DNA of 64,000 bases, from NCBI RefSeq assembly GCF_000412635.1, contig NZ_ASTG01000003.1, positions 124,001 through 188,000 on the forward strand, in the 5' to 3' direction. This document shows positions 52,349-59,592 of this stretch, piece after piece. Position numbers and translations under genes: made by a program. The notes under the pieces are model-generated. The model was not told where the DNA came from. It saw only the letters and a list, made by a program, of their open reading frames with translations, and searched no databases. Origin of the DNA: Sphingobium bisphenolivorans (GTDB taxonomy: Bacteria; Pseudomonadota; Alphaproteobacteria; Sphingomonadales; Sphingomonadaceae). The stretch's first letter is position 1, and each line of letters begins with the position of its first letter.

Positions 52349-53941
52349 CTAGCGCCGCATCTTGATCTGCCATCCAATATTAAGCCGCCACCCGCCAATT
52401 TCATCATATGGCTCCTTTATCACTCTTGCCCCTTCGACTGTTAGGGATGCTTGAGAATTATAGGACAGCCTTACGCCTCCGCCTGCCGAAGCGAGGCTAT
52501 ATTCGGCTCCGGCGAAGTTTCTGCGTTCTTTTACATGAACGCTGGCGCCGTCGATAAAGCCATAAATCTCGCTGCCCTTGAACTTGGGCGGCAGCGTCGG
52601 CCGGTAGGCAAGTTCCAGCGATCCCGCCGCGCCCTTGTCGCCGCTCAGCAAGGCCGTGTCAAAGGCGCGGCCATATTCCGGACCGCCGATGGGAAGGCGC
52701 TCGCTGCCCGAAAGGCGGTCCGCGCTATATTGGCCGGTGACGCGCAGCCGCCCGACAAATTGCTTGCCGAGCATTCGATCATAGCCGGCGCGAGCAGTGA
52801 GCTTGGTGAAGACGGTGTCGGTAAAGCCCGGCGTACCGCGCGCGTTCAATATGTCGAGGCCCCGCGCCACGGTCATGCCGGCGCTCAGCACGCTCTTGTC
52901 ACCGATCATCGAATAGCCGATCGCCGCGCGCGCCGTGCGGATGTGATCGGAGGAAAGCACGGCACCCAGGAAGGCCGCATCGCTGTTCAGCCCGTCCAGA
53001 CCAGCGCTGATGGTCAGGTTCCGTTTGTAGCCCCGGATGACGGGATAGCTGACCGATGCGCCCAGTGTCTTGGCTTCCCCCTTCACCGGAAAATTCTTGA
53101 GCCGCGTCTTCAGCCAGGAAGCGGAGAGGCCGAGCGTCAGCCCATCCGACCCGAGCGGCGTTTGATGGCTGAGGCCTGCATATTGATAGCGTTTGAAGTC
53201 GATCGCGCTCAGCAGGACGAGATCGGTGCGGTCGCCGTCGCGCAGCAGGCTGTTCGCCTGCGCGCTCGCCCGCAGCTGCCCGCTGCCAAGGCCGCTCTGG
53301 GTGCGATTGTCGATCCCGAAGCTGAAGTCGAACGGCTTGCGCTGCGGCGTGATGGAGAGCCTGACGCCGCCCGGCTTCGTGCCGCGCAGCAGGGCGACGT
53401 CGACCTTCGCGCCCGGAATGTCGCGCATCAGCGAGAGATAGCGTTCCAGCGCGCGGCGGGTGAGCGGCCTTTCCGCGCGCATATGTTCGGCATAGGCACG
53501 GATCAGCGGGCTGGCGCCATTGGGATAGACGATGTCCTCGACAAAGCCTTCAGCCAGCAGGACCTTCACTTGACCGCCGGACAGATCCTGTTGCGGGATC
53601 GCGACCGTGTAGAGCGCGATATCGCTCTGCGCATAGGCTTGGGCGATGGACTTGGCGAGCGCGTCGAGCGTCTGGCGGGAAGCGGGCCTGCCGAGATACT
53701 GGCGGGCTGCCTGCGCAACGGGCTCGGGTGCTTCCACCCCGACAAAGTCGATACCGCGAATGGCGACCGCGTTGTTTTCCGCGTCGACGGCGATGGCGGC
53801 GTCGGGCGAGGTGCGGGGCGGCGTATTCGCATCGGGCAAGGCGGGGGACTGATCGCGCTGCTCAATCAGGGGCGGGGCCAGCGTGGCGGAAGGGGGTTGC
53901 GCCGCCGTCAGGAACGGCAGCGTGGCAAGGGCAAGCAGCAT
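52349..53941 (-). CDS. ShlB/FhaC/HecB (TpsB) family outer-membrane transporter
   Basis: The 530-residue protein has a short signal segment, a proline-rich N-terminal stretch and a POTRA domain (about 60-140: IRGIDFVGVEAPEPVAQAARQYLG). RTQSGLGSGQLRASAQANSLL and a beta-barrel to the C-terminus follow. TpsB proteins export large beta-helical adhesins or haemolysins across the outer membrane. No FHA-like TpsA gene is next to it. Its upstream partner is the Gly-rich lipoprotein, 70 bp away on the same strand, so the two are probably one riboswitch-controlled operon. Confidence 0.85.
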   Translation of the reverse strand: MLLALATLPFLTAAQPPSATLAPPLIEQRDQSPALPDANTPPRTSPDAAIAVDAENNAVAIRGIDFVGVEAPEPVAQAARQYLGRPASRQTLDALAKSIAQAYAQSDIALYTVAIPQQDLSGGQVKVLLAEGFVEDIVYPNGASPLIRAYAEHMRAERPLTRRALERYLSLMRDIPGAKVDVALLRGTKPGGVRLSITPQRKPFDFSFGIDNRTQSGLGSGQLRASAQANSLLRDGDRTDLVLLSAIDFKRYQYAGLSHQTPLGSDGLTLGLSASWLKTRLKNFPVKGEAKTLGASVSYPVIRGYKRNLTISAGLDGLNSDAAFLGAVLSSDHIRTARAAIGYSMIGDKSVLSAGMTVARGLDILNARGTPGFTDTVFTKLTARAGYDRMLGKQFVGRLRVTGQYSADRLSGSERLPIGGPEYGRAFDTALLSGDKGAAGSLELAYRPTLPPKFKGSEIYGFIDGASVHVKERRNFAGAEYSLASAGGGVRLSYNSQASLTVEGARVIKEPYDEIGGWRLNIGWQIKMRR

Positions 53942-54011
53942 AGGAGCGGGGTTCCCGTCAAGAAGTGGGCCGGGACGCGGACCATTGCCCTTGCGCCCCG
54001 GCCCAGTTGGA

Positions 54012-55148
54012 TCAGCGGGTGAGATTAAGCCCGCTGGTCAGGGTATTCAGCGTGCCGCTGACGGTGCCGGTCACGGGGGCCAGCAGGCCGCCGGGGCTGG
54101 CGGTGGCGTCCGCGCTCGCCGTCGTGCCGCCGCTGGCGGAGGCGTCAGCACTGACACCGATGGGGGCAAGGGCGCCGCCGGTCACATTCTGGACCGTGGA
54201 CCCGACCGCATCGACCACTCCACTGACGGGTGCGAGGAGCCCGCCGGTTGTACCGGTTCCTGGCGTGGGGACGCCGGCCGGGAGGATATTGGCATTGACC
54301 AGCGCCGGATCGCCGCTCCCCAGCAGCTGATTGCCGCCGAGCGCCACGTTGAGCAGATTGTCCGCAAGCCCGCCGGTCGGGGAGGTCACGTTTGTCACCT
54401 GGACATCGGCTATGCCGTTGACGGTCGCGAGCGCTGTATTGCCCGCGTTGAGAACGCCCAGTGTCGCGATGGTTCCTGTCGGCTGGGTATCGCCCAGCAC
54501 ACCAGCGCCAATGGCTCCGGTCGTCCCGTCGAGGCCGGTCGTCACCGTCCGCCCGCCCAGGTCGATCGACACGAGGTCGCCGACCACGCCTTGGGCGCCC
54601 TGCAACAGCAGGGTGCGTCCCGCTCCGGCGTCGACCAGCACGGTACCGGTATCGGTCAGCACGCGGGTGATGGTGCCGGTGACCGGCTGTGTCACGGGCA
54701 GGGCTGTAGCGATCGGGGTCGTGACATTGCCTTGGGCATCGGCGACGCCGAGGACGGCATTGCCTGCGGTCGTCAGAACCGGAGAAAGCTGCTGAAGTGC
54801 CGAGGCGGTCGTCGTGCCGCCTCCTGTGCCGGTGCCCGTCCCGCCGCCGGCACCAGTTCCGCCAGTGCCAGTGCCAGTGCCCGTGCCGCCCGTGCCCGAC
54901 CCGGCACCGCTGCCGCCGCCGCTGCCTCCGGCCGTTCCGCCGCTGCTTGTACCGCCACCGGTGCCGCCCGTATCGCTGCCGGTGCCGGCGCTGCCTGACC
55001 CGCTGCTGCCACTCCCGGCGCCGGGGGTGCCAACGCTGGCGACGCGAAAGCCGCCGCTGCTTTCACAGGCGCTAAGCAGCAGAACAAGCGTGGAGCAGGC
55101 TGATAGCGCGAGCAACCTGCCCTGAGATGATTTCTGATTGAACGACAT
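54012..55148 (-). CDS. Gly/Ser/Thr-rich surface lipoprotein
   Basis: The 378-residue protein has a lipoprotein signal with lipobox LLSAC and lipidation cysteine C28. A 75-residue low-complexity segment of Gly, Ser, Thr (about 40-117) gives a linker-like repeat. The remainder is Gly/Val/Thr-rich and contains repeated blocks GGLLAPVSGVVDAVG, GGALAPIG and GGLLAPVTGTVSG. It resembles proteins annotated as collagen-like or adhesin-linker lipoproteins in sphingomonads; the exact family is not sure. Start ATG 55148 (GTG at 55151 also fits). The RBS lies inside the anti-SD hairpin of the c-di-GMP riboswitch leader. Confidence 0.82.
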   Translation of the reverse strand: MSFNQKSSQGRLLALSACSTLVLLLSACESSGGFRVASVGTPGAGSGSSGSGSAGTGSDTGGTGGGTSSGGTAGGSGGGSGAGSGTGGTGTGTGTGGTGAGGGTGTGTGGGTTTASALQQLSPVLTTAGNAVLGVADAQGNVTTPIATALPVTQPVTGTITRVLTDTGTVLVDAGAGRTLLLQGAQGVVGDLVSIDLGGRTVTTGLDGTTGAIGAGVLGDTQPTGTIATLGVLNAGNTALATVNGIADVQVTNVTSPTGGLADNLLNVALGGNQLLGSGDPALVNANILPAGVPTPGTGTTGGLLAPVSGVVDAVGSTVQNVTGGALAPIGVSADASASGGTTASADATASPGGLLAPVTGTVSGTLNTLTSGLNLTR

Positions 55149-55158
55149 CACTGGCTTT

Positions 55159-55192
55159 CTCCTGTCATGTCCATGCCCGGAAGCGACAGGAG
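55159..55192 (-). promoter_or_regulatory. anti-Shine-Dalgarno hairpin before the lipoprotein gene
   Basis: On the minus strand CTCCTGTC (55192-55185) can pair with GACAGGAG (55166-55159) over 8 perfect base pairs across an 18-nt loop. The second arm contains the AGGAG ribosome-binding site of the lipoprotein gene starting at 55148. It lies about 65 nt after the c-di-GMP-I aptamer, as expected for an expression platform that controls translation. Whether ligand opens or closes it cannot be seen. Confidence 0.65.
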
Positions 55193-55257
55193 GGCTGCCC
55201 AGCGAGGGCCCGTCCGGGAATGCGCAACATGGCCCAAGGCGACAGGCGCACTCCACA

Positions 55258-55348
55258 GGAATCTCGGCCCTTCGGCAGCCCCGCTACCTTGCCACCAAGG
55301 CCGGAGGCTTTGCGTCCCGGCGTCACCACCGGTTTGCCTTTATCGGGA
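55258..55348 (-). promoter_or_regulatory. c-di-GMP-I (GEMM-I) riboswitch
   Basis: Read on the minus strand, the element has GGCAAACCGGTGGTGACGCC, where the P1a-type stem CCGGTG...CGCCGG closes a GTGA (GNRA) tetraloop. GGGACGCAAAGCCTCCGGCC follows, then GGCAAGGTAGCGGGGCTGCC carrying the tetraloop receptor. These three blocks match the conserved core of class I c-di-GMP aptamers (compare Vibrio cholerae Vc2) in order and spacing. It lies about 110 nt upstream of the Gly-rich lipoprotein gene on the same strand, in the 297-bp gap to the mannitol dehydrogenase-family gene. Confidence 0.94.
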
Positions 55349-55445
55349 TCGATCCATTTGATCCTTCTGCGCAAACTGACCGGCGCAGGAATCGTTCAAT
55401 GGAAAACCGCGTTAACCATCAATTTTGTGGTTAGTCTTTGGTAAG

Positions 55446-56909
55446 TTATGTCGCGGATCTTAAATCGTCCAAAGTCTTGAACGACGATGTCAGCGGCTGA
55501 ACCAGAACAGGACTGCCAGCAAGGTCACCGAATATTTCCGGCATGGCGACGATCGCCTGCCAATCGTCGCCAGCCGCAAGCAGGCGGTCGGCCAGCGGAT
55601 CGGTGATCGTCAGATCATGACGCGCCGCATGGGCGATGAAGCGGAGCCAGGCGGCGATCGGCAGGATCAACCGCTGGATCTCGCCGCCGGATGCCAGCCT
55701 GTCCCTGATCGTGCCAAGTAGGCGGTAGGGCAGCTTTTGCGATCCGTCCCATGCAATCTGCGACAGCAGGTGCTCGATCGCCGGATTGCGGAAGCGGCGG
55801 AGCACGTCCGATATATAGATGTCGAGGTCCAGTCCGGCAGGCGGCTTCAATGTCGGAACGATATCCTCCCGCATCAGCCGTTCCACGAAGCGGGCGAGCC
55901 ATTCATCGGTCATGGCCTGCGCCACCGTCCGGTGACCGCGCAGCAGGCCGACATAGGCCAGGGTCGAATGCGCGCCGTTCAGCAGCCGCAGCTTGGCCGC
56001 TTCGAAAGGGTGCACGTCTTTGGTGAAGGTGACGCCCGCCACGTCGAGCGCCGGCCGCTCGTCGACGAAATCATCCTCGATCACCCACTGGGTGAACCGC
56101 TCCCGCTGGATCGGCCATGCGTCGGTCAGGCCGAGTGATTGCGCGACCTTTCGGCGCAAATCCTGATCCGTTGCCGGCGTGATCGAATCCACCATCGCGT
56201 TGGGAAAGCGCACATGGTCCTCTATCCAGCGCGCGGTGTCCGGGTCGCGCATCGATGCGAAGTCGATCACCGCCGCACCCAGCTTCCGACCGTTGTCGGT
56301 CAGATTGTCGCAGGAAAGGATCGTGGCGCCGGGAAGCCCGCGCCTGCGCCGTTCCGCAAGGCCCGACGCCAGCCAGCCGATGAAGGAGCGGGGAGAAGAT
56401 AGGTCGGCGAGGTCGCTTCGAATGTCGGGGTGCTGCTCGTCCAGTCGGCCGTCGGGACCGAGGCAATAGCCCTTCTCCGTCACCGTCGAACTGATGATGC
56501 GCAACTCGGGCGAGGTCATCGCTTCCATGACCGCCTTCCCCTGCGACCCCGTGAGAATGCGCGTGAGGGAGCCGATGATCTGCAGGCCCGGCTCCTCATC
56601 CAGCAACGCGAGGCTGTAGAGTCCGTCCTGTGGGTTCAGGGCTTGCGCAACCTGCGTCGAATGCAGGCTGACACCCGTGATGCCCCAGCGGGGATCATGC
56701 GCGAGCAAGGCGTCGAAAGCGGCGGCCTGATGCGCGCGATGAAAGGCACCCGGACCAAAATGAAGCACGCCATTGGCGACGCCCGATCGGTTATAGGCAG
56801 GGCGCTTCACTTCCAGAGCGAGGAAGGGAATGGTGGCAGTAGAGAGGCGGGGTGCGGCCTTTTCGCCAGAAGCTGGGTCAAGCGGATTGGGCAGGTCAAG
56901 GTCAGGCAT
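55446..56909 (-). CDS. mannitol dehydrogenase family oxidoreductase
   Basis: The 487-residue protein is a long-chain polyol dehydrogenase: NGVLHFGPGAFHRAHQAAAFDAL (NAD-binding region), ILSCDNLTDNGRKL, RFPNAMVDSITPAT, and the catalytic KLRLLNGAHSTLAYVG with conserved Lys, Asn and His. Family members oxidise mannitol to fructose or interconvert fructuronate and mannonate; the exact sugar cannot be told. The start is ATG 56909, preceded by AAAGGAG at good spacing. The longer open frame to 57233 is not supported. No transporter or kinase for a polyol is adjacent. Confidence 0.9.
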   Translation of the reverse strand: MPDLDLPNPLDPASGEKAAPRLSTATIPFLALEVKRPAYNRSGVANGVLHFGPGAFHRAHQAAAFDALLAHDPRWGITGVSLHSTQVAQALNPQDGLYSLALLDEEPGLQIIGSLTRILTGSQGKAVMEAMTSPELRIISSTVTEKGYCLGPDGRLDEQHPDIRSDLADLSSPRSFIGWLASGLAERRRRGLPGATILSCDNLTDNGRKLGAAVIDFASMRDPDTARWIEDHVRFPNAMVDSITPATDQDLRRKVAQSLGLTDAWPIQRERFTQWVIEDDFVDERPALDVAGVTFTKDVHPFEAAKLRLLNGAHSTLAYVGLLRGHRTVAQAMTDEWLARFVERLMREDIVPTLKPPAGLDLDIYISDVLRRFRNPAIEHLLSQIAWDGSQKLPYRLLGTIRDRLASGGEIQRLILPIAAWLRFIAHAARHDLTITDPLADRLLAAGDDWQAIVAMPEIFGDLAGSPVLVQPLTSSFKTLDDLRSAT

Positions 56910-57231
56910 CGCAATCTCCTTTGCTCGCTCGTAGCCACTTGTGCCACCGATGGCAATGGCGCTCCGCTTGGGGTTATCCTCACGCGTGCACAGCGGAGCT
57001 TGCGAGCGGCCAAGCAAAATTTGCTGTGTCCGTATTTCTCTATCGTCTAAGTAGAGTACGACTGAACGACGCATTGGTCGTGCGTCGGGTGGACCCCACC
57101 GGCACAGACCCGCGGCTTTTGATAGGGAAGCAGCTTGCTCCGCGTTACCAACCGCTAAAGCGCACGGTTCAGGGCGACAACGCCGGATCGTGTTCCCCAA
57201 GTCGGCGGCTATCGCCGGGAAAGGGGCTGTC

Positions 57232-57396
57232 ATGCCTGGAGAAGTTCTAACTCGCCAACCTGCCGAACGCGGCGCCTATTCCGTGTCGTTGCTGCAAGCC
57301 GCAGCGGCGCTTTACGGCATCGATGCAGCGACGGGCCTTTCGCGCCGCCCGGTCGAAGGCAGCAAGTCTCCCATCGGAACCAAGTCTTTCAAATGA
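57232..57396 (+). CDS. possible 54-residue hypothetical protein
   Basis: An ATG at 57232 preceded by AAAGGGG opens a frame beginning MPGEVLTRQPAERGAYSVSL and ending SPIGTKSFK. The opposite strand frame (57247-57522) is similar in length, so coding cannot be decided by size. It has no recognised family and no neighbour on its strand. I list it because of the RBS and the plausible composition; it may be chance. Confidence 0.25.
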   Translation: MPGEVLTRQPAERGAYSVSLLQAAAALYGIDAATGLSRRPVEGSKSPIGTKSFK

Positions 57397-57471
57397 TCCT
57401 GCTCCCGAGCGGAGGAGCCAAAAAGCAGCGCATGCGAATCGCTTGATGGATAGACCGCTATAATACGTTTT

Positions 57472-57495
57472 CGTCCAATTAAAAAACTTTGGACG
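57472..57495. other. perfect 7-bp inverted repeat in AT-rich gap
   Basis: CGTCCAA (57472-57478) and TTGGACG (57489-57495) form a perfect inverted repeat around an A-rich 10-nt loop. It lies just downstream of a TATAAT box at about 57459. It could be an operator for a dimeric regulator, a hairpin in a short transcript, or neither. Confidence 0.35.
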
Positions 57496-57675
57496 TCTGA
57501 ATCTTATCCACCGACTTCGCAAAGGGCAAGTCGTTGATATTAAGCGAGCAAGAAGAGCTGTAGTGCCTCCCAGCGCGCTACTCCGCGCGTTCGACTTTGA
57601 CCTCTGTTATTGCGCCGATTTTCTTCCTGTGCGCTATTCGACGTGCGGGCTTTGCCCGCAGTGCGACCCAAACTG

Positions 57676-57703
57676 GCCCCGCCTCCTTCGCAAGAGGCGG
57701 GGC
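57676..57703 (-). terminator. strong hairpin after the DUF3606 gene
   Basis: A perfect 10-bp inverted repeat (GCCCCGCCTC at 57676-57685, GAGGCGGGGC at 57694-57703) with an 8-nt loop lies 24 bp beyond the stop of the DUF3606 gene. Read on the minus strand the stem is followed by CAGTTTGG, a weak T tract. It most probably ends the DUF4142-small protein-DUF3606 transcript. A factor-independent terminator is likely but not textbook. Confidence 0.65.
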
Positions 57704-57726
57704 ATTTGCCGGGTCACGGCAGCCCT

Positions 57727-57930
57727 CTACTGCCTTTGTGAGAGATAGTCGGCGACAGCGTTCACGTTGCTGCCGACATGTTCGACCGCCTCCTCCAGCA
57801 ACGCCCGCGAAGTGTTCAGGCGATGCGACCAATATTGGACTTCTATGTCCCGTTTGAGCGATATCCGCTTGACATTGCTCGGTACCGCAGGACTTGCCGG
57901 AGAGCCGGGCACTTGGCGCTCCATCATCAT
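57727..57930 (-). CDS. DUF3606 small protein
   Basis: The 67-residue protein contains ISLKRDIEVQYWSHRLNTSR and then LLEEAVEHVGSNVNAVADYL, the DUF3606 pattern seen in many alphaproteobacterial small helical proteins. The start may be at 57930 or a few residues later (MMMERQ has three Met). It follows the 48-residue gene by 4 bp on the same strand, so it is probably in one unit with the DUF4142 gene. The role is unknown; related proteins are stress-associated. Confidence 0.78.
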   Translation of the reverse strand: MMMERQVPGSPASPAVPSNVKRISLKRDIEVQYWSHRLNTSRALLEEAVEHVGSNVNAVADYLSQRQ

Positions 57931-57934
57931 GACA

Positions 57935-58081
57935 TCAACTCCCAGCCTGATTGTTGATTGGCGGCGCGAGGGGATTGACCTTTCGCGGCTGGCCCTTCTC
58001 CGTCGCCTGCGTTACTTTTTCATCCTCCGTCCGGCTTTCTTCCTTGTCCGGAGCGGGCGAATTTTCCTGATCCTTGGGCAT
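57935..58081 (-). CDS. small acidic-basic hypothetical protein, 48 residues
   Basis: The protein reads MPKDQENSPAPDKEESRTED and then KVTQATEKGQPRKVNPLAPP, ending NNQAGS. It is highly charged and likely disordered. The start ATG 58081 overlaps the TAA stop of the DUF4142 gene by one base, so it depends on translational coupling. Small disordered proteins of this kind are common in sphingomonads. I find no domain. Confidence 0.6.
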   Translation of the reverse strand: MPKDQENSPAPDKEESRTEDEKVTQATEKGQPRKVNPLAPPINNQAGS

Positions 58082-58575
58082 TAGTGGCCGCCCTTGTCGC
58101 CGCCCAGCATCTCGATATGGTGCTTGACCACCGGCACGATCTGCCCGGCCGCGGTCTTCAGCGACGGCACGGTTCCGGTCGAAGCATAGCCCTGATGGAG
58201 CGCAAGCGCCTGCCGATGGGCGGCCTTCTGCTGCTCCCAATAAAGCGTGTCGCGTGCCGTGCCGGTCGCCTTCGTCAGCGCGTCTATCTTCATCTGCTGT
58301 TCGCCTGCCAGCTTGGGCGGCGCGACCTTGACCTTCGCCTTGGCGGCGGCCGCCTTCAGCATGGCGGTGCTCTTACCATGATCCTGCACCATCATCGTCG
58401 CGAAAGAGCGGACCTTCGCATCCTTGGTGCTTTGCAGGACGAGCTTGCTCGACGTCTGCTCGAACAGATCGCTGGCGCCGGCCTTGGCAAGGTAAGCGTT
58501 CGGCGCTTCGGCCTGTGCCGCCACCGGCAGCAGCATGGCGAAGCTCGAAATCAGCAGGGATGTTACATATTTCAT
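58081..58575 (-). CDS. DUF4142 periplasmic protein
   Basis: The 164-residue protein has a signal peptide MKYVTSLLISSFAMLLPVAAQA. A four-helix ferritin-like DUF4142 domain follows, with FEQTSSKLVLQSTKDAKVRSFATMMVQDHGKSTAMLK and HHIEMLGG. The start is ATG 58575 with GAGGAGCG upstream. The family is common in alphaproteobacteria and has no assigned activity; stress or envelope roles are assumed. It heads a small operon with the two genes downstream. Confidence 0.85.
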   Translation of the reverse strand: MKYVTSLLISSFAMLLPVAAQAEAPNAYLAKAGASDLFEQTSSKLVLQSTKDAKVRSFATMMVQDHGKSTAMLKAAAAKAKVKVAPPKLAGEQQMKIDALTKATGTARDTLYWEQQKAAHRQALALHQGYASTGTVPSLKTAAGQIVPVVKHHIEMLGGDKGGH

Positions 58576-58788
58576 AGGGGTCGCTCCTCTCGCGATGGAG
58601 AGCGATCCGGACGGAAGGATGTTCCGGCATGCCAGCGGATATGGCATAACCTGCATTATTTCCGGCGCCGATCTCTTCGTCGCTTTCTGAACGCCGCCTG
58701 ACGCAAAATCTTCAGAACAGAACCTATGTGAATTAACCCTGCCGTAAGTTCGTTATCTTGATCGGCCGGGGCATACAGGGAGTCGTCC

Positions 58789-59427
58789 ATGTTCAGCCAG
58801 GTCGTGCCGGTTGAAAGCCATGTCCATTTTCGCCCTCACCAGTTTCTGGCGCGGGAGAATGAACAGCCTGAAGCCTTGTTTCAGCTGCAGGAAGGCTGGG
58901 CGTGCCGCTATCGCCTCCTGTCCGATGGGCGGCGGCAGATCACCTCGCTGTACCTGCCCGGCGATTATTGCGAGCCGCACTGGCTGCTGGGTAAACTGCC
59001 CACCCAGCCGGTGGTGGCGCTGACCAACATCAGGGCGGCAAGGATGCCGTGCCGATCTCCGAGCCATCTCCCTCCGGACCGGCAGCAGCAGTTCTGGAAG
59101 ATGCTGGGCGACCATATCGAGCGGCAAAGCAACTGGCTGGTTACGCTAGGCCGCAAGACGGCGCTGGAGCGGCTCGCCCATCTGCTGGTCGAACTGTTCG
59201 AGCGGATGCGGCACGCGGGCCTGGCCTATGGTCAGCAATGCGCCATGCCGCTGACGCAGATGGAGATTGCCGACATCACCGGCCTGACCCCGGTGCACGT
59301 CAACCGCACCTTGCAGACGATGCGGGCCAAGGGGCTGGTGGAGTTGCAGTCCAAATGGCTGCGCATCCCCGACCTTGCCGCCCTGCGGGACGTCGCCGCG
59401 GTGACGGTGGGGGAAAGCTTGATCTGA
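58789..59427 (+). CDS. Crp/Fnr-family transcription regulator
   Basis: The 212-residue protein has an N-terminal cyclic-nucleotide-binding-like beta barrel (LFQLQEGWACRYRLLSDGRRQITSLYLPGDYCEPHWLLG). A C-terminal winged helix follows, with PLTQMEIADITGLTPVHVNRTLQTMRAKGLVEL, the HTH_Crp pattern. It lacks the Fnr cysteines and the arginine-glutamate cAMP pocket is not clear, so the effector is unknown. The start is ATG 58789 with AGGGAG upstream. It is divergent from the DUF4142 operon, which it may control. Confidence 0.88.
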   Translation: MFSQVVPVESHVHFRPHQFLARENEQPEALFQLQEGWACRYRLLSDGRRQITSLYLPGDYCEPHWLLGKLPTQPVVALTNIRAARMPCRSPSHLPPDRQQQFWKMLGDHIERQSNWLVTLGRKTALERLAHLLVELFERMRHAGLAYGQQCAMPLTQMEIADITGLTPVHVNRTLQTMRAKGLVELQSKWLRIPDLAALRDVAAVTVGESLI

Positions 59428-59492
59428 CGCTCTCCGGCGGCGAGCCGCTTAGCGCCGATCCGTAGATCGGACGCGCTCGAGCCCGAGCTATT

Positions 59493-59578
59493 CCGTTCGT
59501 TTCGAGCTTGTCGAGAATTGCTTATGCCTTCTCGACGGACACATATCGACTTCGCTCGATGCTGCTCGAAGCGAACGG
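59493..59578. repeat. long palindromic repeat between convergent genes
   Basis: Outer arms CCGTTCGTTTCGAGC (59493-59507) and GCTCGAAGCGAACGG (59564-59578) are inverted copies with one mismatch. Inner TTGTCGAGAA (59508-59517) and TTCTCGAC (59529-59536) are inverted too. The TTCTCGAC...TTCGCTCGA motif belongs to a dispersed palindrome type of sphingomonads. It sits in the 165-bp gap between the crp-like gene and the convergent epimerase, so it can act as a two-way terminator. Confidence 0.7.
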
Positions 59579-59592
59579 TGTCGCTTCTGGTA

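Larger units (their letters stand above)
56910..57726. other. 817-bp stretch with no confident gene
   Basis: Upstream of the mannitol dehydrogenase-family gene no reading frame is convincing. The best candidate is a 54-codon frame at 57232-57396 (listed separately). From about 57400 the DNA becomes AT-richer, with a TATAAT at 57459-57464, a 7-bp perfect inverted repeat and a strong terminator-like hairpin near the DUF3606 gene. It may hold regulatory DNA, a small RNA or the remains of a gene. Confidence 0.5.

Noticed and set aside
52451-54022. Long plus-strand open frame opposite the TpsB gene
   Set aside because: It has no family similarity or signal, and its amino acid make-up fits an antisense shadow of a GC-rich gene with strong third-position bias.
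57247-57522. 91-codon minus-strand frame upstream of the mannitol dehydrogenase-family gene
   Set aside because: No RBS, no recognised motif and overlaps the plus-strand candidate and AT-rich hairpin region; likely chance.
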